Notes: generated from the sequence alone by a model not told the origin. A DNA stretch of 64,000 nucleotides from Mangifera indica (GCF_011075055.1 NW_025401111.1:248001-312000), one strand, 5' to 3'. Counted from the first letter of the stretch, positions 14,270-25,980 are shown. Program-made: numbers and translations.

Positions 14270-15168
14270 TATAATATATTATCATATCATATTAAAATAT
14301 TATATAATTTAATATGTTATATTATAATATTATATTATAATGTAACATATTATAATATTATATAAAATATATTATAATATATAATTATAATATTTTAATT
14401 ATATATATTAATAATATAATATATATGTAATTATATTATATATATATATATAAAATTATATATTATATATTATATATATAATAGACCAAGGGTTGGCGAC
14501 ATCACGCCAAGGGTTGGCGATGCCGCCAACCCTTGGTCAATTAAACATTATATATAATATATAATTTTATAAATATATAATATATAATATTATAATATAT
14601 ATAATTTTTATTATACTAATATTATTTATTATTATATATTATAATTATAATATATATATATATAATAATATATACATATATAATATATTAATATTATTAA
14701 GAATATATATAATAAATTATAATATTATATATTATAATATATAATTATATAATATAATTATTAATATTCTAATTAATAATATAATATAAATAATATATTA
14801 TATTATATTATATATATTTTATTCTCTGCAATATTTTCCTTCAGAGAATCCCTGATGCTTCTGCCATAAATCTTTGGAAGGATTTAGGGTGGACTCACCT
14901 TTGTATAAACTAAAGGGAATTGGTATTAAAGGATATGCTTCTGCCATTTTCCCATATATTATTAGCTTGTTGATTTTAATATAATGTGGGCCCATCTTTT
15001 ATAAACTAAACTAACACATTTGGTGAGGAAAGGGTTGGTGTTGTTATGATTTAGGATGGGCCCATCATTCAAAAAAACCAAAGAGTGATAGCAAATATAG
15101 CTTGGCGTTAAAGCCAACTTTTTCCTTTTTTTTTTTAATTTCCCCAGCTCCCTTGTCCCACCATTTGA
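14270..15168 (+). repeat. internal third copy of the MULE terminal repeat (truncated)
   Basis: Same orientation as the right repeat. A double hairpin at 14484-14538, A/T-only DNA, the block ATTCTCTGCAATATTTTCCT through GGATTTAGGGTGG (14821-14892), then CATTCAAAAAAACCAAAGAG, CTTGGCGTTAAAGCCAA and CCCAGCTCCCTTGTCCCACC. These match 20285-20800 in order, with about 165 bp of extra sequence in the middle. It stops at 15168 where the right repeat continues. It lies between the two MULE genes. Confidence 0.85.
14484..14538. repeat. double GC hairpin, internal copy
   Basis: GACCAAGGGTTGGCG, a partial repeat CGCCAAGGGTTGGCG, then CCGCCAACCCTTGGTC. Long arms allow alternative stem pairings. A/T-only sequence lies on both sides. 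Confidence 0.9.
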
Positions 15169-15590
15169 TTATTCTTCTGCATCTTTTCTGTGTATGCAGA
15201 GCTTTTAAAAGACTTTCTCCAGATGAGATAATTAACATTGTCAGAAAGTTGAAATATTAGCATAAATAGTACGCAATTTTAGTAAGGGATGCATGAATGT
15301 GGAGTATCCTAAAGAATATATATGTATAATTCACTGACATAAATAGTGCCCATACTTTAATAATTCACTGGCTGCCATGTCTCAATAATTCACTGGAATG
15401 TTTTGCATGATTTGTAATATATATGTGCAAGTGTTTTCAATTTTTTCCCACTAGAGTTTTAAGTTGCTTTCTTTCAATTTTCCCATAAAAGTGTTAGTTG
15501 CTTGCTTCGGGTAATTTTCTCATTCAGAAGAAAATCTAGCAAATATCTTCATCGACCGTCGATATTATCAACATAATGGCAGAAAGACAG

Positions 15591-15873
15591 GTTAGGTTTT
15601 ATTATATCAAATTTAATAAAATATATTTACAAAAGTTTTATTTTTTTTGGGTTTGATTTATATGATCAAATATTTTTTTGGGGTAGATTATGTAGTTTAG
15701 CATAATTTGGTCATTACATTGGGTTGGATTATAGCATAATATTGTGGGTTAGGTTTTATTATATCAAATTGAATAAAATATATTTGCAAAGGTTTTATTT
15801 ATCTGCGTTGGATTAATATGATCAAATATTTCTGTGGGGTAGATTATGTAGTTTAGCATAATTTAGCAATTTT
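15591..15873. repeat. intron 1 tandem duplication
   Basis: Two copies starting GTTAGGTTTTATTATATCAA at 15591 and 15748, both containing GGGGTAGATTATGTAGTTTA. They lie in the first intron of the DUF1985-Ulp1 gene. Confidence 0.85.
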
Positions 15874-17690
15874 GTCCTTTTTACTTTTAGTGGGTTAAAT
15901 TACTGTAGAAGTAAATCGTGGGGTAGATTATGACTAATTTAGTTCATCGTGAAATTTATAGTTTTTTTATCATGTAGATGAAAGATATAAAAAATTAAAA
16001 CAGATAACCAATTAAATTGATAACAAGGTTTATGAATTTGTTGTTTTACAGGAAATTTAAGGAATTAATATATATTGCAATTTGAAGAATTAATATGTAT
16101 TTCCAGGCATTTGCAATCAACCATCAAGAGGGGGCGTACAGATTCCATGATGCATACAGATTTCGTGTGCACATGACGCTTCGGACAAAAATGGACACTC
16201 TGACTATAATTAGGAATAAACTAACGTTTAGTCAACGAGCCATTTTCCGAACAACTTGTTTTGGACATTTATTGGAGTTGACGGAGCCACGGTTCAGTGC
16301 CGTTTTAATTCAGGCAATGTTATTATGTATGATCAACCGCGGAAACCCAGACAAAGAAATGTGGTTCAAAATAAATGGCGTTGAATTTCGATTCAGCCCT
16401 GTTGAGTTTGCACTCGTGACTGGTTTGATTTTCGGGGATAACATTGACATTTCCAATTACGTTGATTGCATGGATACGCCTCGATTGAGAGTAGAGTACT
16501 TCCCGAACATTCATAGGTTGTTGTCTCATGGGGAGATCGAGCAAGCATTTGACAATGAAGTTTGGGGAGACAATGATGAAGACGCAGTGAAGTTTGCGGT
16601 ATTGTATTACGCATTTGCAGGATTATTAGGGGCGGACAACAGAACCAAAGTACCTGATCATTTTTTGCACTTAGCGAACAATTTAGATGCATTTAGTCTA
16701 TACCCATGGGGAACACTGACATGGAATAAAACAGTTGACTCCATACGGAAATGTATACATAACAAATATCAATATTGTGTTGAACATTACCCGTTGTACA
16801 CAAATCCACTCCCACTTCTGAGTTACAGTGTTTTGGGATATCCGATTGCTTTCCAAGTAAGTATCATATAATAAATAAAGTTTACCTTCAAATTGAGTAT
16901 TGTAAATATTGACCATAAATGGGGTGCATTATGTAGTATTGGATTTATGAGACGATTCAGAATCTTTCACCTTATGTCTGTTTCGAAGCAAATGATCGAA
17001 TCTCCCGTATTCTCAAATGGGAAACAGTTGTACTGCCTACATGGGATGACATATCGATAATTTAGGACGCTTCTCCGGTATGTTGCTCATTTATATTTCA
17101 TTAGTTTGTTTTGTATTTCAATAATTGATATCAATTTCTTTCATGTTGTAGGAGGAGATTACCACTGCATTACATCCGACTGAGATTGAGCGTTACTCTG
17201 AGTGGTATATTCGAGCTTTGGAGTTTATAGGAGAAAATGCACCACCTATGCATTCAGATGATGATGATGCCACCCAATCAAACTGGCCTGTTGCCTTTCA
17301 GACAGCCCCCAGAGGGTCTGAAACGTCTTTCACTATTTTCGTACGGATGTCATCATCACGATGTGACAGACCCGTGGTGCCTAGGACGTCTCCTATTGGA
17401 CATATATCCCCTCTGCATGTGTCATCCTCCTGCACAGCATACCCTTGAGGGTCACGTAGGGACACACCTAATGTACCTGCTTCCCCACCACGGAGGTCTA
17501 CTTCTCGCGCCTCCCATTCTCGAGAGCATCTGGTGAACGAGCCTGCAAGACACTCAGTCCATGGGACAGCGTACATTGGTGTTTCATACGACTGTTTTCA
17601 ACAAATATTAATGGAACATAGAAGAGGCATCAACTCTCAGATGCAGCAACAATTGGACCAACATGGTGCAATGATGGGTGCGGAGTGGGA

Positions 17691-18042
17691 GTAACAGTCG
17701 TCAGCGTTTCGTGAGGATATGCAGTCTTATTGGCAACAACAAGCATCAACGTTTTGGGGGGAGATGCAGGACCAATGGCAACAACAACAATCGACGTTTC
17801 AGGGGGAGTTGCAGGACCTATGGCAGCAACAAGCATCGACGTTTTGGGGGGAGATGCAAGACCAATGGCAACAACAACAATCGATGTTTCGGGGGGAGTT
17901 GCAGGACCTATGGCAACAACAACAATCGACTTTTCGAGGGGAGTTACAGGACCTATGGCAACAACAAGTATCGACGTTTCGAGGGGAGATACAAGACCAA
18001 TGACAACAACAAACATCGATGCTTCAAGGGGAAATGCAAGAA
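17691..18042 (+). repeat. 45-bp coding tandem repeats (15-residue Gln-rich units)
   Basis: Nearly eight units of 15 codons with consensus QDLWQQQQSTFRGEL. The first unit is partial and the last is diverged. Heptad-like spacing of W, F and L with Q-rich runs suggests a coiled coil. Two units carry a stop in place of a Gln or Trp codon. Antisense and shifted-frame open stretches here are by-products of the repeat. Confidence 0.92.
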
Positions 18043-19466
18043 AAAATGCAATAATTAAATAATCGAATTACAGGACTTGAGGGTTCTTATGTTCAGGCAT
18101 TCGAATCAGTACATGTTATTATTCACCATACTTAATTTTTATTTTCAATTAGTTGTATTATTTAATTTCTATTTTCAGTTGCTTAATTATAAGGTTATGA
18201 TAAACATAAAATTTTTAACTTTTTTCCAGTTAGACGAATCATCAGACGAGGAAGTCCAGCAACAAGTTTAAGACCAACCAACAGCTACCCAGAAGTTGAC
18301 AACAACTAAAAAAGTGTCAGCTTTCAGACGTGTACTGCGAAAAGGGAAACAGTTGGTCAATCCATTCACAAATCCAGAAAAGGGGAAAAAGAACAAACAA
18401 TCAGTAATTGAAAGACTTGATTTTGACCCTAAGTTAGCTGGGTGATATTCAGAGTTCATATTATGGTACGGTCGAGCGTCTGATAATGACAGTCGACACA
18501 TCTTCCTAGGGGGACCAGCCGGAACGATTGCCCGTATGCCTAAACCATGGTGAACCCAAATTGTAACACTAGGGCAATGGTTGGAAAACACGGTATGTAC
18601 CCTTCCTTTGTATTTGTTCCTATTAGTTATCACGTTCAACTTATGATGTGATTAATCTGTGAACACAACATATTGAAGCTTTTATGGATATACTCCGTAA
18701 ATCTTATCCAGATAGTAACTGGACAACTGTTTCCACCCAATTTGTTGGACTTCTCCCACAGTGTTACCGTGAGTTTAAACAATTGGGTGCAAATATGGAG
18801 TGGCCTACATTTTTTCTAGATCAAATCAATGGCATCTCACTTCGGACAAAAAAATTTTTTCGACCATGGAGTAGTGTTGACAAGGTGGTGTACAACTATA
18901 AGTTGTTTACAGTAAAATTGATTATTGGTGCTTATTTCTCTTCATTGGTCGACAGGTATTCATTCCGCTCAACTTCGACAACCAACATTGGGTGTGTGGC
19001 GTATTGGATATAAATGAATGGATGATGTATATATACGACTCTGCCCAATATACTGATAGCATAGAGAGGGTGAAGAAGTTATTGATGCCATTTAGGACAC
19101 TAACACACCTAATGAAGGCGAGTAACTTCTATATGTCAAAGGGAATTCCATCGCCTGATCCTCCACCGATATTACAATACAGGTGTGTATGTGATGTCCC
19201 AAAACATGATGTTGGAAGTGGAGACTGTGGCATTTTTTTACTCATGTTTATGGAATACCTTGCCCGAGATCACCCATTTAATTTCACATCAACACATTCC
19301 AGGAGGTTAAGAAAACGCGTGGCTACAACCATATTCCAAGGGAAGGCCCTCAGTAAGTATTAAGTGTTTATGAGTTTATTTATATGTCAACAAACTTTAC
19401 TAAATTGATTGTATTTATTCAATTCAATTGAAATGTGACAATGCAGGCTTCGAGGATTTCGATTAA

Positions 19467-20284
19467 GGCATGGATGGACGGGCATGCAAATGAATTGGAT
19501 GTCATTTTATTATTATTTGAAATATGTATTTTATTATTGATTGAAAGGTGTATTTCATTATTATTTGAATGATATCATTTTTTTATTGTTTGTATGGTGT
19601 ATTTGACACATTGTTTTATTGAAACACGGTATGGGCTAACAAAGACAATAATAAATCAAATTGTTTTATTAATTAAATTATTCTTCTTATATAAAAATAT
19701 AATTTACTGCCAAAATCCTAATAATATTTTTTGTCAATTGGATTTTGAGTCAATTTTGATCCACCTTTAAAAACAATCCTCTTTAGCTATTATGTAGATT
19801 TCATTTCAATAATATTTAACATATTGATAATAGTATAAATACCAATATAAATAATATTGATAATATATATTAAATTAGTTATAAAATAATATTTAATTAT
19901 ATGATAATATATTTTTATTTGAATATTTTTATATAATATTCTAATATTACGAATTCTTCAGATTATATATAATATATAATAACATATGATATATATTATA
20001 TTATATATATATCATTAAATAATAATATTATTTATTATTATATATTACATAATCTGAAGAATATTATATATAATATATTATATAATTAATAATAATAATA
20101 ATATATTATATTATTATAATATATAAAATAAATTTTAATATTATTATAATAATAAAATATATAATATATTATAATTACATAATTAAATTATAATATAATA
20201 TAATATATAATATACATATATAATTATATAATATAATTTAATATATAATTATATTAAATTATATATAATATAATTAATTATTTT
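19467..20284. other. MULE interior, AT-rich, no gene
   Basis: The 3' region of the Ulp1-like gene grades into A/T-only DNA. AATTCTTCAGATTATATA at about 19950 and TAATCTGAAGAATATTATA at 20048 form a loose inverted pair with the motif found at the outer MULE ends. Confidence 0.5.
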
Positions 20285-20323
20285 GACCAAGGGTTGGCGG
20301 CATCGCCAACCCTTGGCGTAGTC
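20285..20323. repeat. GC hairpin
   Basis: GACCAAGGGTTGGCGGCATC followed by the complementary CGCCAACCCTTGG and a tail CGTAGTC that restores pairing with GAC. It is flanked by A/T-only DNA. Confidence 0.9.
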
Positions 20324-20364
20324 AATTATATATTATATATAAAATATATTATACATATAATATA

Positions 20365-20409
<45 letters not shown>

Positions 20410-20830
20410 ATTATAAATAATATATATAATATTTATTATACTAATATTATTTATTATTATATATTATAATTATAATATATATAATAATATATACATATAT
20501 TATATTATATAATATATTAATATTATTAAGAATATATATAATATATAATTTTTATATATAATTATATAATATAATTATTAATATTCTAGTTAATAATATA
20601 ATATAATATATTATATATATTTTATTCTCTGCAATATTTTCCTGTAGAGAATCCTGATGCTTCTACCATAAATCTCTGGAAGGATTTAGGGTGGGCTCAC
20701 CATTCAAAAAAACCAAAGAGTGATAACAAATATAGGTTGGCGTTAACGCCAACTTTTCATTTTTTTTTTTTCATTTCCCCAGCTCCCTTGTCCCACCATT
20801 TGTCCCCAGCTCTCCTTTTTGTTTTTTTAA

Positions 20831-20898
20831 CAAGGGTTGGCGGCATTGCTAACCCTTGGCGTTAAGGCCAAGGGTTGGCGATGCCGCCAACCCTTGGT
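20831..20898. repeat. tandem GC hairpins
   Basis: Two palindromes (CAAGGGTTGGCGGCATTGC with its partner, then CCAAGGGTTGGCGATGCCGC with its partner) are joined by GGCGTTAAGGCC. The right repeat has two where the left has one (9142-9173). Confidence 0.9.
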
Positions 20899-21713
20899 TT
20901 ATATATTATATATAAAAAATATATAATTATATATTAAATATATTATATATAATAATATAATATATAATAATATATTAATACATATTATAATATATATTAT
21001 ATATTATAATATATATTATAATATATAATATTATATTTAATATATTAATATTAGATTATAATATTATAATATATTTATATATTATATATTATAATATATA
21101 TAATATATAATATTATATTATAATAATATTTAAATTCAGGGGTTAGCGTTACGCCAACCCATAAAATCCAGCAGTTTTTACCTTTTTAATTTGTTAAATT
21201 AAATTTTAATTAATTTGACTTGGTTGGATTAATTTGAAATTTGATCCAAATTTAAATTAATGCAATGAAAAACAGAAGAAAATGATACTGAAAATTATAT
21301 ATTTTTGGAAGAGTATCATTTTCTTATGGAAGAGTTACATAAAAATTAAAAATTTAATTTAAAAAAATAAAAAGGTTGCCTTCTAAATGAAAAAAAAATA
21401 ATTCAAAATTGGCGCCAGCCAACCCTCTTTTTTTTTAAATATTATTATAATATATAATATAATATTATATATTATAATATTAATAAATATATTAAAATAT
21501 TATAATATAATATTATATATTGTAATATTAATAAATATATTAAAATATTAAAATATAATATTATATATTATATAATATGTATTAATATATATTAATATAT
21601 TATTATATATTATAATATTATATATAATATATTATATAATATATAATTATAATGTTTTAATTATATATGTTATATAATATATAATTATATATATTATATA
21701 TATAATATATAAA

Positions 21714-21743
21714 TCAAGGGTTGGCGGCATCGCCAACCCTTGG
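21714..21743. repeat. GC hairpin
   Basis: TCAAGGGTTGGCG, GCAT, CGCCAACCCTTGG. A/T-only sequence flanks both sides. No clear counterpart was placed on the left arm. Confidence 0.88.
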
Positions 21744-22068
21744 TCAAAATATATAATTATATATATAATATAATCATATAATTATATATATTATATTATA
21801 TATAATATTATAATTTAATTATATAATTATAATATACTATATATAATATTAATATATTATTATATTATAATATTATAGTATATAATATTATAATATATTA
21901 TATAAATATAATAATATTATATATTATAATATTAATATTAATGTTAATATTATAATATTTTATATATAATATAATATTATAATAATATATATAATATTTT
22001 ATATTATAATAAATAATATAATATAATATATTATTATATTAATATTATATATATATATATAATATAAT

Positions 22069-22130
22069 AAGGGTTGGCGTTGCCAACCCTTATATGTATG
22101 TATCTTCAGGGGTTGGCGTTAATGCCAACC
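22069..22130. repeat. paired GC hairpins near the right end
   Basis: TAAGGGTTGGCG/TTGCCAACCCTTA at 22069-22092 and GGTTGGCGTTAATGCCAACC at 22111-22130. They mirror 8331-8352 and a degraded partner near 8305-8315. Confidence 0.88.
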
Positions 22131-22617
22131 TTTGAAAACCCAGCAGCACAACTTTCAACTTTTTTTTTTTTCAGTTAAAGCAAAATTTTTTTTCCAGTTT
22201 TAATCTTTAAATTTCAATTGTTTTTCTTTTTCCAATTAAATATTGCTACATGGTCTTCTCCGATCATCATTTTCTGCATGTATGTACAGTGGATGTGGTT
22301 GAGTTTTTTTATGAGTTACTCTTTTTTTTTAAATCCTTCCTTTGAAGAATTCTTAATCTGAAGAATTCAGTATTTTCTTTCTTGCTTTTGTTTTTGAAGA
22401 TGAGGAAGAAGAGATAGTGATTCCTTTATCACTTTGGAAGAAGAGGAAGAAAAAAGAAAAAAGTTACAAAGAAGAAGAGAGAGAATTTGTGCAAAAAAAA
22501 TTGAAGAGGGATATTTTAGGGAAGATGATTACTGTTGTGGTATATTTGTGAAAGCTTTAGGATAGGTGGCAATTTTGTATACACGGAATAAAATAGTGGT
22601 AAAAATTTCAATTTCCC

Positions 22618-22903
22618 AAGAAAAAATTGATAAAGCTGATGTAGGAGAAGACATTTTGCCTAAAAGAGTATGAATGCATTAATGGCATTAGAAAAATTGG
22701 CTTAGAAATTTGCCATCTTTATTGATTGGAGGGGCAGCAAATTGCCTATAAATAACCCCCCTCCTCTTTTCATGTAACATACAATTTTTCTTCTCTTCAT
22801 CCGGATCTTATATAAAGTTATTCTCTCAATTGTTTTCTCTTCTTTTTTCTCAATTCTTCTTTAATAATTTATCTTTTCATATTTGTTAATTAAATTTATA
22901 ACA
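22618..22903 (+). repeat. inner copia 5' LTR, right part
   Basis: Resumes after the MULE with the duplicated AAGAAAAAA and matches 40329-40606 to the end ATAACA. It carries the LTR promoter TATA box CCTATAAATAACCCC at about 22746 and the conserved TTCTTCTCTTCATCCGGA block. Confidence 0.95.
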
Positions 22904-24040
22904 CGTTATCAATACGATCAGCTCAGATATATTATATCTTTCTATTATATCGTTACGCTACTTAAATATTATAAATACGAATATCTCAGTTGTGATATCT
23001 CAATTATCGTTTAATTTATGTTATGTTTCTATTTAATTTTTTCATTATAATTGTACAATATTTATAACCCGAAGTTTGCGAAATTGTAAATCTGGACCTG
23101 AAGTCCTGAAACTCTTGAATTTAGACCTGAAGTCTGGAATATCGTAAATTTAGACCTGAAGTCCTAAATATTATTTGTGACCTGAAGTTTATAAAATTAT
23201 GAATTGAGACCTGAAGTCTAGAATATCATAAATCTGAACCTGAAGTTCTGAATCTTATTTGTAACTTGAAGTTTACAAAATTATGAATATGGACTTGCAG
23301 TCCTGAACATCATAAATCTGGATCTGAAATCCTGAATATCATACGTAACCCGAAGTTTACAAAATCATAAATTTAGACCTGAAGTCATAAATATCATTTG
23401 TAACTTGAAGTTTACAAAAACCAAGAATTTGGACCAGAAGTCCTGATATTATTTAAATATTTATTTTTATTGTATTCCATTTATTTGAATATTTATTTAT
23501 TCGCATCTTTATTTATTTGAATCTTTATTTTTATTTATATACGATTTACAACCTTAAGCTTGTAAAATCGTGAGAAAATCATATGTATGGGCCCGAAGTC
23601 TCGAGTTTTACGATTTACAGTTTGAAGTTTGTAAAATCATGAGAATACATATATATAGGCCAAAAGTCCCAAGTTTCATCAAAGTCTTTATTTTAGAATA
23701 ATGATATCACCTTTGCAACCTGAAGTTTGCATAAAGTGTGAAAAATATGGACTTGAAGTCCAAAATATAATCAGAATACATATTAAAATATTCTGAATAC
23801 TAATTACAAAAACCAGAAGTTTTGTAAATATAAGATAATATATGGACCTGAAGCTTCCAAAATTAATCCCAATAATTCTCCTACAAAATCAGCTATTTTG
23901 TAAATATGAGATAATATTTAAACCTGAAGTTTCAAAGATTAACTCATATATATTGTCTGCAAAACCAAAAATTTTGTAAATATGACAATAATTGAACCTA
24001 AAGTTCCTAAAATTGGATGGATAATATTAAATGAGCTTTT
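22904..24040 (+). repeat. inner copia leader with degenerate CCTGAAGTC repeats
   Basis: A primer-site-like CGTTATCAATACGATCAG follows the LTR. From about 23060 to 24010 the words ACCTGAAGTCCTGAATATC and AACCTGAAGTTTACAAAATC recur many times with drift, as tandem units of several dozen bases. The leader of the outer copia (41180-41770) has the same, more decayed, repeats. Confidence 0.8.
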
Positions 24041-24640
24041 TGCATGAGTCTCCACCTAGAATTTATGAGCCTTGAAAACTAACTAAATAAAATGTCCCAG
24101 AAGGACAAATACAAAGCTATTATTTTTCAACATTATATCCCTGAAGGATTGCAAGCCGAAATATGGATATAATAATAAATCCATTAAATTTATGGAGAAA
24201 TTTGAAAGATAGATTTGAACATCAGAGTCAATAATACTCTCAATGGTTTTATAATTTAGTATAACTCTGTAATATTCATAATCTTTTCCTGAATGTGGAA
24301 GATAAAATATTTCCCACATTTTATTTTATGCTCTTGTAGTAGCAATATCAGAAAAGAATTCTAAATTGATATTTTCCTTGAAGTGAATGCAACTACCAAA
24401 TGTAGTTATCATGGATATGAGAAATAATAGAAAAGCTAAGTCACACCACCAGAAGTGGACTAAGACTGAGACGGAGTAAATTATAATGCAGAGTAAACCA
24501 TCAAACAATAAGTGTGATTATAAATGTTATTGGTGGTGTACCTGTAGTACGCATAAACATTGGGTGAATCTATATTGAGCACCCATAAGAATTAAATTTT
24601 TAATAAGTTAGATCTTGTCGATCCAATAATTCTTGATGTT
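24041..24640 (+). pseudogene. inner copia gag relic
   Basis: Fragments in shifting frames recall copia gag (UBN2 type): FQHYIPEGLQAE, then NPLNLWRNLKDRFEHQ around 24120-24220. A zinc-knuckle-like stretch follows (KCDYKCYWWCTCSTHKHW, about 24510-24570). Many stops interrupt it, and the N-terminal part is not recognisable. Confidence 0.6.
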
Positions 24641-24825
24641 TCAAATCATCTTTCAAAGAATAACAATATGGGTCACTTGAATATTGACAAGCATGACCAA
24701 GATTTTTATAAGCCCATCATATATATTTTGGAGTCATAAATATTATTTTGTCTTTCAGTATCATATTCTCTTCCTTTCAATATTTTATGTATATTATAAC
24801 TAACGTAATTTTTAAATGAAAGGAA

Positions 24826-25975
24826 ATGGACTCCAAAATTGAAGCGTTGACTTCAAAAGCTTATGTGGGAGACATGTGTTTGGTGGATAATGCAACAACG
24901 CACACAATTCTCAAGGAAAAGAAATTTTTCTTAACTTTAGCATTAATTAAAATTAAAGTAAATACCATATCAAGATCAATTGATCTGATAGAAGGCTCCA
25001 GAAAAGCCACAATTATGTTAAACAATGAGACCAAATTAAGCATCAATGATACATTATATTCAAATAGATCTAAAAGAAATCTACTAAGTTTTAAAGATAT
25101 AAGAAAAAATGGTTATCATTTTGAAACCATGAATGAAAATGGTACAAAATTCATCTGTATAACTAGTAATACCTCCGGAAGAAGGCTTATACTAGAAAAA
25201 TTATCTACTTTATCATCTGAATTGTATTATACAATCATAAAGGCAATTGAAATATATGCAGTATCGAATTAGAAGTTCGTTGATCCAAAAGCATTTACGC
25301 TTTGGCATGATCGTTTAGGCCACCCATGATCTACAATGATGTGTAACATATATTACAAAATCATAAAATTTTATTGTCCAGTTCTATACCACCTGTTCTT
25401 AAGGCAAATTAGTAATAAGACCATCCCCCTCCAAAATTGAAGGTGAATCTCTATCATTCCTGCAAAGAATTCAAGGGGATATATGTGGACCCATTCATCC
25501 ACCAAGTGGGTCATTTCGTTATTTTATGGTTTTAATTGATGCATTTACACGATGGTGTCATGTTTATTTATTGCCTACTCGAAATGTTGCATTTGTTAAA
25601 CTGTTAGCACAAATTATCAAATTAAAGACACATTTCACAGATTATTCGATCAAGTCAATACGGCTAGATAATGCTGATGAATTTACATCCAAAACATTTG
25701 ATGATTATTGCATGTCTATAGAGATTGAGATTGAACATCCAGTTTCGTATGTCCACACATAGAATAGATTAGTCGAGTCTCTTATCAAACGACTCTAGGT
25801 AATTGCACGTACTTTATTACTAAAAAGTCAATTATCTACTTCTATGTAGGGACATGCTATATGACATGCTGCAATATTAATTCGCTTGCGACCTTCTTCT
25901 TATCATCAATATTCTCCTCTACAATTGGTCTTTGGTTACTAACCTGATATATCTCATTTAAGAATATTTGGTTCT
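24826..25975 (+). pseudogene. inner copia protease and integrase, 5' part
   Basis: The 148-codon frame at 24826-25272 has the copia aspartic protease start LVDNATTHTILK (usual DSG/DSA motif altered to DNA) and a pre-integrase segment. A second frame at 25526-25762 has the integrase core, VLIDAFTRWCHVYLLPTRN with SIKSIRLDNADEFTSKTFDDYC, including the catalytic Asp-Asn-Ala region. Stops at 25270 and 25760 and a deleted HHCC segment disable it. The Athila element interrupts at 25981, and homology resumes at 37563. Confidence 0.85.
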
Positions 25976-25980
25976 GTTGT

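Larger units (their letters stand above)
15576..19466 (+). pseudogene. DUF1985 / Gln-repeat / Ulp1-like protease gene of the MULE
   Basis: A multi-exon gene, with exons judged from GT-AG sites: 15576-15590, 16107-16856, 16937-17079, 17152 to about 18100, 18230-18592, about 18679-18884, 18956-19352 and 19447-19466 (ending at TAA). Exon 2 carries DUF1985 (TKMDTLTIIRNKLTFSQ to WFKINGVEFRFSPVEFALVTGL). Exon 4 is followed by a Gln-rich repeat array. Exon 7 has a Ulp1/C48 cysteine protease core: His in NQHWVCGV (codon 18986), Asp in MYIYDSA (19037) and Cys in SGDCGIF (19226). The oxyanion Gln expected about six residues before Cys is Asp. Ulp1 enzymes cleave SUMO from proteins in the nucleus, but MULE versions have no proven role. 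Stops in exons 3, 4 and 5 (for example 17446, 17692, 18001) break it. Alternative exon joins are possible. Confidence 0.85.
7803..22617 (+). mobile_element. 14.8-kb MULE with transposase and DUF1985-Ulp1 gene
   Basis: The ends read GGAAAATTAAAATTTTTATC (left) and, inverted, GGGAAATTGAAATTTTTACC (right), aligned without gaps. Homology continues inward for about 2 kb or more. Exact 9-bp duplications AAGAAAAAA lie at 7794-7802 and 22618-22626, and the uninterrupted LTR at 40242 carries AAGAAGAAA at the matching place, an inferred empty site. A 9-bp duplication and a MuDR-type transposase identify a Mutator-like element. The second gene, with DUF1985 and Ulp1 domains, is like those in Kaonashi-type and cucurbit MULEs. 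Both genes carry stops, so it is probably immobile unless helped in trans. Confidence 0.95.
20285..22617 (-). repeat. MULE right terminal inverted repeat
   Basis: The inverted counterpart of 7803 to about 9800. From 22617 inward the purine-rich outer block, paired hairpins, A/T-only tracts and unique blocks appear in mirrored order. Its length exceeds the left arm because A/T tracts expanded and there is a second, tandem hairpin (20831-20898). Confidence 0.85.

Noticed and set aside
10399..15904. Equal 157-bp periods at 10399 and 15591 as evidence of a common origin
   Set aside because: The two repeat units share no sequence, so the equal period is probably coincidence.
17630..18062. Antisense and shifted-frame repeats rich in Val/Ala/Gly/Pro or Arg/Asn
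   Set aside because: Generated by the 45-bp tandem repeat. The Gln-rich frame is the one continuous with the flanking exons.
8331..22130. Regularly spaced palindromes reminiscent of a CRISPR array or iteron-type replication origin
   Set aside because: The DNA is plant nuclear, spacing is irregular, spacers are A/T-only and not unique, and the hairpins lie inside a MULE.
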